A stretch of DNA of 64,000 nt from Ichthyophthirius multifiliis (GCF_000220395.1 NW_004086317.1:1-64000), one strand, 5' to 3'; shown: positions 37,020 to 53,067, counted from the stretch's first letter. Made by a program: numbers and translations. The notes: generated by a model not told the origin, from the sequence alone.

Positions 37020-38331
37020 TCATATTATTTCTTCATACTTTAATTTGGCAAATTCATTTAATCTTAATTTGTTTCTATTAAAAATTCGGACATCATCATA
37101 TTTATTTGCTTCATTTAAATAACATATTAAGTATTCTAATTCTTAATCTTACTTATCTTCAACCCATTCAAGTATTGGTATTCCATTTTCTATTTAAAAA
37201 CCAAAAGAATGTGATAAATTATCAACTAAAACTGTATTTTTTAATTAAATGTTTTTCAAAATTCTCAAATCTTTTATAAAAAATCCGTTTTTAGTTTCCA
37301 TACAATTCTATCTACTTAAAATTCCCTAAATATTTTCTTTATTCGGATCTAAAAATTAAGCCACAGCTTAAGCATATGCATATGATGAAGCTGTGAAAAT
37401 AAAAATATTCCAATCTTTTGATAAAGTTTAAATAAATTTGAAACAAAAAGGTCTAACTCTTATTCCTATCATTTGTATATTATTTCAAAGCTTACGTTTA
37501 TTATGTAATCTGGTTTATCGTTACATTGCATGTATGTATTAAAGTCTCATCTAAATCCAATAGAAGGTATTTTTCATTTGTTTGAATATTTGGTATTCCT
37601 TTAATTATTTAAATATTATATATTCTTTAATTAATTTTTATTTTATTTTATTTTATGTTATTTTTTTATAAAAAAAAAAAAAAAAAAAAGTATATTAAAA
37701 ACTAAAATAAAATAATTTAAATTTTTTATTTTATAATTTATAATATATAAAATTTTATAATTTATTTTTTATTTTTTACTTTTAATCATTTGCAAATCAA
37801 CTTATTTGCTTAAAATAAACTTATCGCTGGGATTTTTTAGAAAATTTAATGAATAAACAAGCCCTTTGTAAGTTTAAATAAGATGCTTTTTGAATCTACC
37901 TATTAAATATATATTTATAATTATTATATAAATAAATATATAATATATATATATATTATATATATATATTATATAATTTTAATTTTTTTTTTAATTATTT
38001 ATATATTTGTAATTATTAGTATTTATAAATTTTATTAATTTTTCTATATAATACACATATATTTTTTTTAATAATTTCTTTTTATTTATATTTATATTTA
38101 TAATTTTTTACTTTCATTTATATTATTAGAAAATATCAAATGTCTGAATTAATGTTAACTTAAAGAATTTACTTAAGTTTGTATATTAGTTTAATAAAAT
38201 ATTTAATTTTATATGTTTTATGTTTTCGATTTATTAATCTTATTTATTTGTTTCTTTTACTTTTCTTTATCATGATTAATTATATTTTAAAATGATTTAT
38301 TATTATTATATTTATGAGCTATGAATCGCAT
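37020..38331 (-). CDS. FCP1/SCP-like (NLI-interacting factor) HAD phosphatase, frame interrupted
   Basis: Exon 1 (from ATG 38331) is basic and Gln/Asn-rich; introns 37900-38111 and 37599-37779 join it in phase to KHLIQTYKGLVYSLNFL and then the catalytic exon. HAD motif I is LLLDLDETLIHT (DxDxT), followed by IGIRVRP, motif II IFIFTASSYAYA and the motif III region NTVLVDNLSHSFGF. This matches C-terminal-domain small phosphatases that dephosphorylate RNA polymerase II or related targets. Between motif I and IGIRVRP the reading frame changes twice (near 37523 and 37470), with DKPDYIINVSFE in the intermediate frame and no GT...AG pair that repairs it. Either the sequence has small errors or the gene is broken. 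Confidence 0.7.
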
Positions 38332-39728
38332 ATTTTAATTATTATGTGTAAATTATAGATTTCCAGTTATATTGTTATCTTATTATATATATATATTTTC
38401 TTCTTAAAATAAAAAGTTATTAATCATTCTTATGTAAATATTATTTTATAATTAAATACAATATTATAAATTTAATTTTTATTTTTATAATTATAATTAT
38501 AAAAAATTATTATATTTTTATATTTTCATTAAATTTATTTATTATTAAATTTACAAACAAATTTTAACCCTAAAAATTAAAAAATTTAAAATATTTTATA
38601 ACATGAATTTATAAAATATAAAAATAAATAATATTTATATATAAAATGTAGATATTATATAATAATATATTTTATAAATATAAATATTATTATATATATA
38701 TATATATACTTATAAATATTTATTTATCTATATATATTTATAAATAAATCTATAAATTTAAAGCTTTATTTTATGACATTTTTTTTTTTATATTTATTAA
38801 TATTTTAAAAATATTTTATTTTATTTAAATCTTAAATAAAAAAAAATGAAATAAATGTATTAAAAAGATAATTATTTTTATAATAGATTTCAAAATGAAT
38901 ATGTTTTATAACTTTATAAAAAACGATAATTATTATATAATTAGATTTATATATTATTAAAATTAAATTAATAAAATAATTAGTATATATTAATTATAAT
39001 TAATTATTAAATATTTATATATTTATATATTTATATAAATATTTAAATATATTTATATATACATATAAAAATTGTAATTTTTTAAGAAATATTTTTTAGT
39101 TTAAAAAATTATATATATATAAATATTATAAATTTATATATATTTATATTTTATATATTAAATATTAAATATTTATATTTTATTAATTTGTTCTATTATT
39201 ATATAATTATATTTTTTTTAAAAAATTATGACAAAATTTATTATTACATATTATTTTTAAATATTAAATTAATACATATATATATATATTTAAATATATA
39301 CATTTATAATAATTATTTTATATTTATATTTAAATAAAAATATTTTTAATAATTATTTTTTTATATATATATTTATATATACTTTCATTATATTTTTTTA
39401 ATATATTATGTTTTTTTAATTTTAATAATTTATTTATTATATTTTTCAATTATTTTTTTTTTATTTAATATAAATAATTTTAATTTTAACATATTATAAA
39501 AATGAAAATATTTTTGTTAATAAATAATTTCATTTATAAAAAAAAAAAAAATCAAAATAAAAATAAAATTTATTTATTAAATAAAAAAAAAAAAAAAAAA
39601 AATCAATTTTAACTAAGATTAAAAAAATTTTTTTATATTTAAAATAATACTAGAGAAAAATAAAATAAAAATATATAAAAAAAATAATCAAAACAAAACA
39701 AAATATAATACAAAAAAATAAAAAAAAA
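38332..39728. other. Long A/T-only intergenic region
   Basis: 1.4 kb upstream of eL19 with no coding signal on either strand; alternating TA tracts and poly-A near 39583-39601. It should contain divergent promoters. Confidence 0.55.
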
Positions 39729-40432
39729 ATGGTTTCTTTAAAACTCCAAAAAAGATTATCAGCAGCAGTTTTGAAATGCGGTTAAAAAAGACTTTGGTTA
39801 GATCCAAACGAATCTTCTGAAATTTCAATGGCAAATTCCAGAGCAAGCATTAGAAAACTTATAAAAGACGGTTTAGTTATGAAGAGATCAACAGTAATTC
39901 ATTCTAGATCAAGAGCAAGAAGACACTTAGAAGCCAAAAGAAAAGGTTTTTTTTTTTATTTAAAAAAATAATAATAATAATAATAATATTAATTTTTATT
40001 TTTTTTATAGGAAGACATACTGGACATGGTAAAAGAAAAGGTTCAAGAAATGCAAGAATGCCTACTAAAGTACTTTGGATTAGAAGATAGAGAGTTTTGA
40101 GAAGACTTTTAAGAAAATATAGAGCAGCTAAAAAAATTGATAAGCAATAGTAAAAATAAACAAAAAAACTAAAAAATTAAATATTTTTTAAATAAATATT
40201 TATAAACTTAATTAATAAAAAAAAAAAAAGATATCATGAATTTTATTTAGGATCTAAAGGTAACTTGTATAAAAATAAGACTGTACTTATTGAAGCTATA
40301 CATGTTTCAAAAGCTAATAAGATTAAATCTGATAAATTAGCTGCTTAATAAGACGCAAGAAGAGTTAAAAATGCAGCCACTAGAGCAAAAAGAAATCTTA
40401 AAGCATAAATTGTTCCTAAGATGGATGTTTGA
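39729..40432 (+). CDS. RPL19: 60S ribosomal protein eL19
   Basis: Two introns (39946-40010, 40150-40230) leave 186 codons, 185 residues, normal for eL19. Signature segments are [70 protein letters not shown] and the basic helical tail. It binds 25S/28S rRNA on the large subunit and contributes to an inter-subunit bridge. Several Gln (CGQKR, RRQRVLRR) are TAA/TAG codons, which fixes the genetic code. A+T content is clearly lower than in neighbours, as expected for a highly expressed gene. Confidence 0.97.
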
Positions 40433-40705
40433 AAGAGAATTATTTTTTAATATATGCAATTTATTTTTCATTTTATTATTTAAATATTAAATAATAAACT
40501 ATGTTTGTATATTTATCTTTTATTTAAATATATTTCATAAAATATTTTTTTATTTTATATATATAAATATTTATAATTATTAGAAAATGTAATTAAAAAA
40601 TATTATATATTTAATTAGAATATATAGATAATATCTATATAATATATTAGACATTTTTATAAATTTAATATATATTACTATGATTTTATAATGAATATTA
40701 AAATT

Positions 40706-40818
40706 TCATATTTCCCATGATATCCAATCAAAAGGATCACCAATAAAATTTCCTTCTTTGTATATATATTATGTACAATACTATAATATAATAAATAAAT
40801 AAATAAATAAATAAATAA

Positions 40819-40856
<38 letters not shown>

Positions 40857-41443
40857 TTATATTTATATTTGTTTTATTTAATTTTAAACCATTAAATTTC
40901 TATATTAATCTTCTATCTAATTCGTTTATTCTTATATTTTTATTTTTAAAATTTTTTTATCTTCTATTAATTTTTCTTATTTATTATATTCTAAATCATA
41001 TTAATCTTCTTTTCTTCTTTCAGAATCATCTAATAGTTAAAATCCTGCTTCCATTTGATTTCTATATTAATAATAAGCGGACCACCAAATATATTGATTA
41101 GGTGGATTATAGTTTTCATCAGAATGAATGTTTTTCCAAACATAAGGTGATGGTGATTTCAAAATTTCTAAAACAATAGTTCCCATTTCTGTTTAGTGCC
41201 ATTTTGAATAATATTAATTCATAAATTTATACGTTTTAATATTTAATTTAAATTTAATTGGATTATCACCAGTAAAAGCAATTGCTTCTATATATAATTC
41301 AGGTAATGTTATTGTTATATTTAATCTATGTACTTCTGAATATCCTAATTAAATTTTATTAAAAAAAATTAAATTAAAAATAATATAAATAAAAGATATT
41401 ATTATATAAATATATATATATATCGAAATATATATATATATAT

Positions 41444-41476
<33 letters not shown>

Positions 41477-42053
41477 AATTTATTTATGATTTATAAAATT
41501 TTAAATATAAATATATATTTAATTATACCTGGCATATCTAATCTTGTTGAAAATTTAATTTTCATTAATATATGTGTCATATTTTATGCCCATTAATAAC
41601 ATGGTTATATTCTTTTTTTTATATATATTTTTTTTTTTTATTTAAAACTCTATCATCTATGTTGAATTTTCAGGTAATAAATTTGTTAGATTTGAAAATA
41701 TTTTTAAGTTTTCTATTTTTAATTATTTTCTTGTTTGTATAAAAGTTTCATATAAATCAATATTTTTTTTATTGAAGTAGTTTATTATCATATGGGAAGA
41801 TGCATTATACCAACCATTTAATATAGAATATTATAGGCATCTTTTTTATATTTTAATAATTTAAGAATTTTTTTAAAGAAAAATACTTTAAGCCTATGAT
41901 TTCATCTTTGTTTATAAATTCTGATATAAGAATTAATGCATCATTTTATGTTTTAATTTGTTTTAATTTATCTAAATTTTAATAATCAAGTTAATGTTAT
42001 AAATATAGTTTAAGAAAAGACAAATAAATAAAAAAATAAAAAACAAAAAACAT
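40706..42053 (-). CDS. Secretory-pathway protein with CS (p23/NudC)-like domain
   Basis: Four introns (about 41836-41881, 41612-41648, 41345-41528, 40781-40889) give 324 codons, 323 residues. The first 15 residues form a signal-peptide-like helix (MFFVFYFFIYLSFLKL). The central part has QPCYQWAQNMTHILMKIKF, LNITITLPELYIEAIAF and FKLNIKTYKFMNQYYSKW, which follow the beta-strand order of CS domains. It ends with YVWKNI, NQYIWWSAYYQYR and an acidic helical tail. CS domains are usually cytosolic co-chaperones; a signal peptide is unusual. Domain call is by pattern only. Confidence 0.5.
40791..40820. repeat. (TAAA)n microsatellite in intron
   Basis: Tetranucleotide run followed by (TA)n, inside intron 40781-40889. 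Confidence 0.9.
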
Positions 42054-42480
42054 TTTGTATTAAATAAATGAAATATATTTTTTCTTTTTAAATAGAATTT
42101 AATAAAAAATATAAATATCTTATAATATATATTTAAATAAAAAATAAATATTAAATATATTTTTATAAAAATAAATATAATATTTAATTATAATTATTAT
42201 TTTTATTGATATTATTTTTATAATTATCAATTCTTCAATAGTTAATATTTTATAATATATTCTATTCATAATTTAATTTATTATGTTTTTTTAAATTTTT
42301 TATACTTTATACATATATAATAGGAAAAATATATTTAAATTGTAATTTACAAATCTATAATTTTTATATACATTTATATATTATAATTTAATTTATATTT
42401 TTATAAATAGATTTTTTCATTTTTTATAAATATATATTGTTTTTTTTTTATTTTCAGTTTAAAATATAATATATAAATAT
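42054..42480. other. Divergent intergenic region
   Basis: A/T only; presumed promoters of the CS-like and CDC50 genes. Confidence 0.6.
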
Positions 42481-43313
42481 ATGGGAGAAAATTATGGTTA
42501 AGGAACTATATAAAGAACTTTAAAAGATGATGGAGACGATTTTCTAAATACAGCTTTAAGAAAATGGAAATTTAATTCAAAATATAATAGAAACTTGAAA
42601 TTATTTAGTGCTTTATGTAAAAATTAAACATTTTTCTTTTTAAATAAAATTAATAAAATATGAATTAGTTTTATTCTTCTTAACTTTTGGTATTATATTT
42701 ATTGTTTACTACTTTAAAATAGTTGAATATAAAAAAAGATATGACGATTATTGTTAATTAAACGATTAAACGTGTAAATTCTAATTAAAAATAGATTAAA
42801 ATATGGAATAACCTATATTTTTTTATTATGAGATTGATAATTTTTACCAAACTCACAGGAAATTTTATTAATCAAAAGTATAATAATAATAAAAGAAAAC
42901 CATCCATATATATTTATTTAAAAGGATGTACTATAATTAAGGGGAGAAGTTAGATCTATAAGTCAACTTTCTGATTGTGAACCATATGTAACTAATAAAT
43001 AAATGGGAAAAAAAACAAGCATTACAGGAAAAGAACTAATTCAAGACGAAGCAGCAAATCCTTGCGGGCTAATTGCTAAAACATATTTTAATGGTATTTT
43101 TATTTAATATACGTGTATAAATATGTATATATATATATATATAATTATACAAAAAGATACTTATAAATTATATAAAATTGTTGACGGGTAAAAAAATCCA
43201 CTTAAAATTGATATAGACGAAAACGATATTGCATGGGATGTTGATAAAAATTATAATTATAAATTAAATACTAATTAGGATTCTATGTGGTTAAATGTTA
43301 CAAATGGTTTTTA

Positions 43314-43380
<67 letters not shown>

Positions 43381-43714
43381 TAAAAGAGCATTTTATGGTA
43401 TGGATGAGAACTTCTGGTATGGGAAGATTTAAAAAACTTTGGGGAAGGATTAAATAAAATTTAGAAGTAGGAGATTATATTATTGAAGTTTAAAATAGTA
43501 AATATATTGTTATTTTTATATAATTTTTAAAATAAAATATTTAGATTATGATGTAAAAGTATTCAATGGATAAAAATCATTTATAATGACTACAACAAGT
43601 GCTTTTGGATAAAAAAATCCTGTTTTAATCGTAGCTTATTTTTCAGGGGCATTCGTTTGTTTAGTTTCACTTATTGTATTAATAATTTTAAATAGAAAAA
43701 GCAAAAATAAATGA
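42481..43714 (+). CDS. CDC50/LEM3-family subunit of P4-ATPase lipid flippase
   Basis: Five introns (42617-42668, 42878-42924, 43094-43156, 43307-43386, 43498-43544) leave 315 codons, 314 residues. Two membrane helices, FFLTFGIIFIVYYFKIVEY near residue 45 and VLIVAYFSGAFVCLVSLIVL near the end, flank a large exoplasmic loop. Family marks: IFFYYEIDNFYQTHRKFYQS, LSDCEPYV, NPCGLIAKTYFND, IAWDVD, and FMVWMRTSGMGRFKKLWGRI. CDC50 proteins are needed for ER exit and activity of P4-ATPases that flip aminophospholipids. The catalytic partner is not in this window. Confidence 0.93.
43318..43376. repeat. (AT)n run, about 29 units, in CDC50 intron
   Basis: Almost fills the 80-nt intron 43307-43386. Confidence 0.95.
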
Positions 43715-43842
43715 AATAAATACATATATAAATATTTAATATATATTTTATATATATAAAAATAAAATTTAATAGTATTATTTTATAAAATTATTAATTA
43801 TAAATATAAAAAATAAAAAAAATAAAAAAATACATTTAATTA

Positions 43843-44580
43843 ATGATGATAAATGATTAAATTAATTGTAAAGTTTTAATAATAGGAAGAGAGGGAACAG
43901 GAAAGAGTTTATTATTATTAAGATATGTTGAAAAAGAAGGTTCTTATATAAAAACATAAACTACAAGTATATAAATAAATAAATTTTTTAATTTCATATA
44001 AATATTTAAATATTTTATATATATATATTTATATATATATATATATATATATTTATAATTATATATTTATATATGTTAGTTGTTTTAAATATTAGTAGGT
44101 GTTGATTATAAATAAAAAATTGTTGAAATTAATAACAAAAAAATAAAATTATATATTTGGGATACTGCAGGTTAAGAAAAATATAGGCCATTAGTATATT
44201 CTTATTTTTAAAATACTTAGGCTGCTATTTTAGTATTTGATTTAACTGATAAATAATCATTAATTGACATATAGTATTGGTTATGTTAATTATAATTATA
44301 ATGTAATTATAATATTTTTAAGATTTTAGTAGGAAATAAATGTGATTTAGAATATGAAGAACCTGATGAGAACATCTTAAATGAATATTAGAAGAAATAT
44401 AATATGTAGTTTATCAAATGTAGTGCACTCGAAAAAATAAATGTCGATTTAATTTTTTAAAAAATTGCATATAATTTGTATGAATAATATAGAGATAAAA
44501 ACTTTGAATAAAACTATAATATTTAAAATAGTTTAAAATTATAAAAAAAGAAAAAAAATAAAACGAAAAAATGTTGTTGA
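43843..44580 (+). CDS. Rab-like small GTPase with CC C-terminus
   Basis: One intron (43967-44095) leaves 203 codons, 202 residues. G1 GREGTGKS, switch I TTIGVDYK, G3 WDTAGQEKYRPLV, G4 GNKCDL, G5 CSALEKINV, and a Lys-rich tail ending KKCC for double prenylation. All catalytic residues are present, unlike the other Rab in this window. The charged REGT in the P-loop is uncommon. Subfamily not assigned. Confidence 0.88.
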
Positions 44581-44633
44581 TATTATTTAAAAATTTTATA
44601 TTAAATAAAATAAAAAAAATAAAAAAAATTTTT

Positions 44634-44666
<33 letters not shown>

Positions 44667-44711
44667 TTATAAATTTAAAACATTTATTATAATTTTTTAA
44701 AATTATAAATT

Positions 44712-45502
44712 TCATAATTAAATAATATCTTTAAAATCTTAATTTCCTTTATTTGATTTATAATTATATTCATTTTCTATTTTTTATTATTCCTATTAAT
44801 TTATCATATCACTTTCTATTCTATTGCTTGAATTATAATTTTTCATTTTATTTTCAGTTAAAAGTTCTTTTTTAATAACTCCTCCTTTTTTTACAGTATA
44901 TACATAATTTGAGGAAGGAGTACTTCCTGTAGCTGTTACTCTTCTAGGTAATTCTCTTAATTCCAACGTTTTTGGTGTATAAGTGAATGTTATGTTAGGT
45001 GTATTAGAATAAATATGTTATTTGTTATTTATTTTATTAGTGATAATGTTTTTATTATTATTTAAATTTTTATTTTATTTATTTAAATATTACTCTTATT
45101 TATTTTCAATTGAATCGTTTTTTAAATTAATTTTAAATTAGTTTTTATTTACTTCGATTAATTTATTTCTGATAACTTTTTTTATATTTTATTTAATATT
45201 TTTTATTTGTTTTTACTTTATATTTTATCGAAAATTCTTTATTCATCAAAATTATTTTGTATACAATTTTAACAAATATTAGATTTGTTTTAAAATATTG
45301 GTAGATTTTTGTCATTTTGAGAATTATTTTATAGATTGCTTATTATTAAAATTTGTTAAAGTAATTATTTAGCAAGTTATTATAAAAGCCCGGAATAGTT
45401 ATTTATTAATTATTAAATTTCTTCTAAAGTAAATTCAGAAATATTTGGAGCTTATACAGTTAAAAACGATTATAAATAGTCCATATATTCAGTTTCTTAC
45501 AT
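44712..45502 (-). CDS. Hypothetical protein, 249 residues
   Basis: One intron (45176-45216) gives exactly 250 codons. N-terminal helical part (MQETEYMDYLQSFLTVQAP; LEEIQQLINNYSGLLQQLAK) followed by a CQNCIQNNFDE pair of cysteines, a Gln/Asn/Lys-rich centre, and a C-terminal motif-like stretch TFTYTPKTLELRELPRRVT. No family recognised. A short linker separates it tail-to-tail from the Rab gene. Confidence 0.6.
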
Positions 45503-46528
45503 TTTTAATTTGTTATAAATAGAGTGAAAAATTAAATTTATTTTTTTAAATTTATTTAATATATATATATATATATATATATTTATAATTTTATTTTTAT
45601 TTTATTAATTAAATATAATATTATAATTTTATATAATCCATATTGTTTAAACTAATTTCATATTTATAATTTAAATTATATTTTTTTTCTCTTTTTATTA
45701 TGTTTAATTACTCTATAATTTTTTTAACACAGCTATATATTTTTTTAAAAAATTTCTTATATAATTATATAAATTTTCTTTTATTATTTTTTTATTATAA
45801 ATTTTTTTATTTTATTAAAGTTAACAATATCAATTTATTTAATTTATATCTATATTTTTGTTATGTTTTTCTATTAATATAATTACTTTTAAATATTTAA
45901 AATAAATATTCTTTTTTATTATTTAAAAATTTTAATTTTTTTTTAATACATTTTTTTTTATAGTTTTATATATTTTTAGATTTTTTTTTTTGTTGCAAAT
46001 AAATAAATATAAATATATTTTATATAGATTTAATTTTTTTATTTTAATATTTTTGTAATAAATATTATTTATTAATAAATATAATGATTTCTTTTTTATT
46101 TTAAAAAAACTTTATAACAATATCTTTTAGTATTTATATATAATTTGAATTGATTTTATTTAAAAAAATTTAGATAATTAAATAATTATTAGTAAAAAAA
46201 ATTTATAAATATATTTTTTAAATATATAATTAATATATATTTAATTATTATAATTATTAAATATATATATTTATAAAATATACTATAGTGTGTTTATATT
46301 ATTTTTTAAAATTTAAATCATATACATTTTTTTTTAATTTATATATATTATATTAATTAAAAAAAATTAAATTATTTTATAAATAAATTTAATCTAAAAT
46401 AAAAATACTAAGAAAACAATTTTTATATATAGAAATTTTCTAATATTATATTTATAAAACTAATAAAAAATAAATTAAAAAAAAAAATCTCAATTTATAT
46501 TTTATAAATCATTCATTTATTACTTATT
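45503..46528. other. Intergenic A/T-rich region
   Basis: About 1 kb with no coding signal; (TA)n at about 45560-45580. Confidence 0.55.
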
Positions 46529-47947
<1,419 letters not shown>

Positions 47948-48122
47948 ATTTTTTTAATTTTATTTTATATTATTATAATTTTTATATTTAAAAACTTTTT
48001 TTTATTTTAGAAATTATTTTTTTTAATTTTTTATTAAATTTTTATATATTAATTAATTTATATTTTTATTTATATATAAAAATATATGTAAATAAATAAA
48101 ATATAAAAAAATGTAATATATA

Positions 48123-48171
<49 letters not shown>

Positions 48172-48627
48172 TTATTATTTATTTAAAAATAATAATAATA
48201 ATTAATATCAATATAATGTTATTTTTATAATAATAAAATGAAATAGTAAATATAATAGGTTAATATATAAATTATAATTTTTTTATATTTTTAGAATAAG
48301 TAATTTTTTAAATAAATTTTAATTTTTTATGTATTTAAAATAGATATTTGATAAATGTTTATTTTATTTTTTTAAATTTATATAAAAATTTATAAAATAT
48401 TTTTTATTTTTTTTTGTTTTATTTTATTTTATATTAATAGTTTTCAGATAAATATACATTTAATTTTTTTTTTTTTTAATGAATATTATTATTTCTATAT
48501 ATTTATTTTTAATTTTTTAAAAATTATTATATTTAAATTATATTAAAAAAACATATTAAATAATAAAATTTAAAAATATGAATAAATTTTTTAAAAATAT
48601 AATTTATATAATAATAAAAAAATTATT
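47948..48627. other. Divergent intergenic region with (TA)n
   Basis: A/T only, with (TA)n at about 48127-48168; presumed promoters of the kinase and the TmcB-like gene. Confidence 0.6.
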
Positions 48628-49666
48628 ATGAATCAATATAATAGTCCTGAATCATAGGCATTTTTATAAACTTCATAAAATTAAATAAGTAGTTTAACTA
48701 ATTAATAAAAGAGTTTTATCAATTCTATTTTTGAGTTTTTATTTATAATATTAAAACATGATGAATTAAATATTTTAATAAATGCTATATTTTGTATAAT
48801 TTAATATTTTTAAATATATTATTATGCATTTAATCCTTAAGTAAAAAAACTATATAATAATATATTTATATGTATAAATAAAAAGATTAATTACATATGG
48901 AATAATTCTATATCAAAAAATATGATTTAAATATTCGGATATGTTGGTGTTTTTCAAATATATAGAAGTTAAGATTGGAATGTATGCCTAATTATATTTT
49001 ATTTCTCTTTTTCTGTTATTATTTTATATTTGCTTTGTTTTTTATATTGTATTGTTTCTTTAAATAAATAGAAAATATTCTCTAATATAATTACTAATTT
49101 TTTAGTTATTGTCTCTAATTTGATATTAAATATACTATATATGCCTTTTCTGGATGTTTTTTTAATTAATTTAAATTGTGAATAATCTAATTACGATAGT
49201 TCTTAATTAAATTTAGTTTTCTATAAAGAAATAAAATGTTTTTAAGTAAAAAAAAAATATATATATATATATATAAATAAATCATAATGTATATAGGGTA
49301 TGCATATTTTTTATTTTACGGGAAGTATATTTTGCTTAATTTTATTATCTGTGATTATTCTTATTTTGGGATGTTTTTATTTTGATGGAATCTATAATGA
49401 TAAAAAAGCGAATTCTAAAAGAAATAATAAAGGAATAATTTGGTTATTAATATATGAAACCATTTTAGTTTTATTAATGAATTTCTTTAATAAATAAGAA
49501 TAAGTCAATATAAAAATAATTATTTATTTAATCGGAAGTATATTAGTGTTTTATAAAATACATATAAATAATTATTTTAATAATATTAAAATATTTAAAA
49601 TATATTCTTTTCTATAATCTATTAATATATGGACAGCTATTATGTTAGCATTATCATATGTAAATA

Positions 49667-49708
<42 letters not shown>

Positions 49709-51121
49709 TTTATATTATTTATTTTAGATTAGTGAAAATAGAATTTTTAATGGAAATATATATATTTGGATTAGTGGTGTTCCGTTTTTTTTTTTTTTTG
49801 TATTTTTTAATCCAATAGAATTCGAGAAATATCAAAAAGCAATAAATATAAACGTAAATAAATTTTAAGACGGAAAATAAGTAATAGAGCATATTATTTA
49901 AGTATTAAAATTAATTGAAAATGATTATAAAAAAAGTAAACATGGTTAATTATTAAATGGATATATAGAATTTCATAATTATACTTGTTTAGATTATTAA
50001 TGTGCATTAAAAAAGATTAAATATAATAATAATAAAAAAAGAGAAGATAAATAACATTAATAGGATAAAAAATAATAATTAATATATGAAATGATATATA
50101 AAATTTTGGAATAAAATATATAGAAATTTCCTTAAAATATTGATTTAAGAATTTTTTTTGTGGTATTTTTAATGAAAATTACTAAAAACAAAAATTAGGC
50201 TTTAAATTAAATCTTAGAAACTGAAAATTATAAATTAGATTTTGATTAAAAATTTGTACTCTTTTATCTCAAAAAAAATATTCAAAACCAAATTTATGAA
50301 ATTAATAATAATGAAGATGACTATGGAAACCTCAAAAATCAATAAATTGAAATATATAACTTTAAATTGGCAATGGAATAAACAGTCACTCTTTTAATGG
50401 AATTCTGGAGCCAGTTTTTAGATGAAAAACCAGAATTGTTTAAGCTATATGATATAGGAAGTAAACTTTTTCCATTAAAATAGGCAGTAGATGGCATGTA
50501 GAAAAAGATTATGAGAGGAAAAGACGCGTAGATACCTAGAGTATTGAGGTTATACTCAAAATATTTGATTGATATATTTAATGATAAGAGATAAGGACTT
50601 TAAGTGCTAGAGAAAGCGGGGAAAATCGAACAAACTTTGCTAAATTAGAAAGATATTACTGTAGGGTTTAATAATCAAAAAATTAATTTGGATGGAAAGG
50701 AAGATGCGGTAATTTATATGACTATGGAAGAGGAAAAAATGGGGGAAATTTTATATTCAAATTTAAGTTTAGTGGGTCTATTTGGATTTTAAAAAAGCGA
50801 TTTTTTGGGAAAAAATGTGAGCTTTTTAATGCCTGTTTTATATGCGAATTTACATTAGGAAATCCTAAAATATTAAAGCGAAAATAAAGACCAAGAGAAC
50901 TTTTTTCAAAGCAATAAGGAAAAAATATTAAATATATATGGAAAACATAAACAATAGTATATTTTTACAATAAATTTAAAAATTTAACCAATTTATAATC
51001 CCATCTAAGAAAATAATGAGTTTTTAGGCATTTTTAGGAAAGAAAAAATGGCTAAAAATATAGCCTTTTTAATATTTGATTAATTTTATATTATTAATGA
51101 TATATCATCATGTATTATATA

Positions 51122-51165
<44 letters not shown>

Positions 51166-53025
51166 CTTATTTTTATATATATTTTTTATATTTTTATATA
51201 TTTTTATTTATTTATAGCCTGTATTAATATTTTAGGTATTGATAATAAGATTATTATTTAAAATTAAATACATATTGATAAAATTGTAATAATTCTTATA
51301 TTTATTATTTACATATTTGCTATTTTTTTAGATATTTGATATAGAATCGAATATGAAAGAATATATGAGTAAATAAGGTAAATAGACTAGCTATACATTT
51401 CCTAAATTTTAAGATGACTTAATTTTATGGGGATAAAGTGAGAAATAGTCTATTTTAAATGTTTAGTTAAAGGAAATTAAATTGAAATGTAGAGGAGATG
51501 AATTTTTAGGAGGTATTTTAAAAATAGAATATATATAGGAAAAATAAAAGGAACAAAATGTTGTTTAGACAGTATATTTAAATTCTGTTAAGAAAAATAA
51601 AAATACTGTTTTTAATTTAAACTGTAAATTTAATAAGATCTAAACTTAAATTATAATGGAGAGTATTTTTTAGGGGAAAATTATGAAAACATTTATTAAA
51701 ATCAATATGATTTTTCATAAAATATCTAGGATTAATAAAATTTAGAATCTGTAAATAGAAGTTAATAAAATAATATTATTTTAGTAAGGAGTATTTAAAT
51801 TGAAGAAGAGGAAAAAAAAGACAATATATAGCAAGATTTAGTAAAAAAAAACCTCACTGAAGGTATAAGAACATTTAGACTGGTCTATAATTAAATTTAG
51901 GATACTGAAAAATATAAACATGATGAAGACTAAGAAAATATTGAAGATGAAGAGGAAGAAAAAGAACATGATAAATCCGAAAAATAAATCCAATAATTAG
52001 CTAATAATAAGTTTTCTTTTTAATAAAATAATTTATAATAGAGTAAATATACCTCTTTTAATATAACTAAAGCCTTAAACTATGAATTAGAGAAATAATC
52101 AAATTCAATTTTTGTTTAATAATTGAAATATGTCTCATTTTTTATAATTTTTGTGATAATTTTAATGTTGTCTATATATTTAATAAATAATAAATATATA
52201 TAAATATAATATAAATATATATAAATATATATAAATATATTTATATATAAAAAATAATATAGAAATTGTATAGAATTTGGTTTAAATTATAAATACATAT
52301 ATATATAAAATGAAGAATATTTAAAAGTTTAGTATGAATCTTAAAAATTTTCTTGTATAAATGAAATTATATCATATTTACGTGAATTAAAATTAGTTTC
52401 ATAAGGAATTCGTATTCCTTAATATAGTTTAAAATAATAAATTGAAAAAAATATAGATAGTGATTCAAAAACACTAAAGGAAATGATTTAAAATAGTATA
52501 AATTAATTAAAAATTTTAAATGAAAAATTAATAAATTTATCTTCTCCTTCTGAAAAAGTAATCAATATAAAATACAATGAAGAAGATACTAATTTTTATA
52601 ATCTAAATATTAATTCGGTTACAGAGTAAATTATATCAAGAGCTCATTCTTTAATCTAATAGGAAATTTAATTTATATAAAATTCATAAAATGATTACTA
52701 TTTTATTAGTTTTAATGGATTAAATGATTATTCAGTAGTCTTATTGGATATTATTTAGGAAAAAAATACTAATTTAAATACTAATTTAGATTTTATGTTA
52801 TATTTTTAGATAAATATTATTATAATTGCATTTGTTTTAATGATTTTTTTCTCTATAATTTTATCATTTTTAATAGGATAAACTATACAGACAAAATAAA
52901 CAATATTAAGAATATTTTTGGAAATTGAAGATAAAACTGCATAATATTTATATAATAATTGTTAAAATTTTATTGCTTAAGTTAATTAAGAAGATGATGG
53001 TATAAATAAATATATAAATAAATAT

Positions 53026-53067
<42 letters not shown>

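Noticed and set aside
41830-41885. One-base frameshift in the CS-like gene at an A6 tract
   Set aside because: A 46-nt GT...AG intron ending at that tract reconciles both frames.
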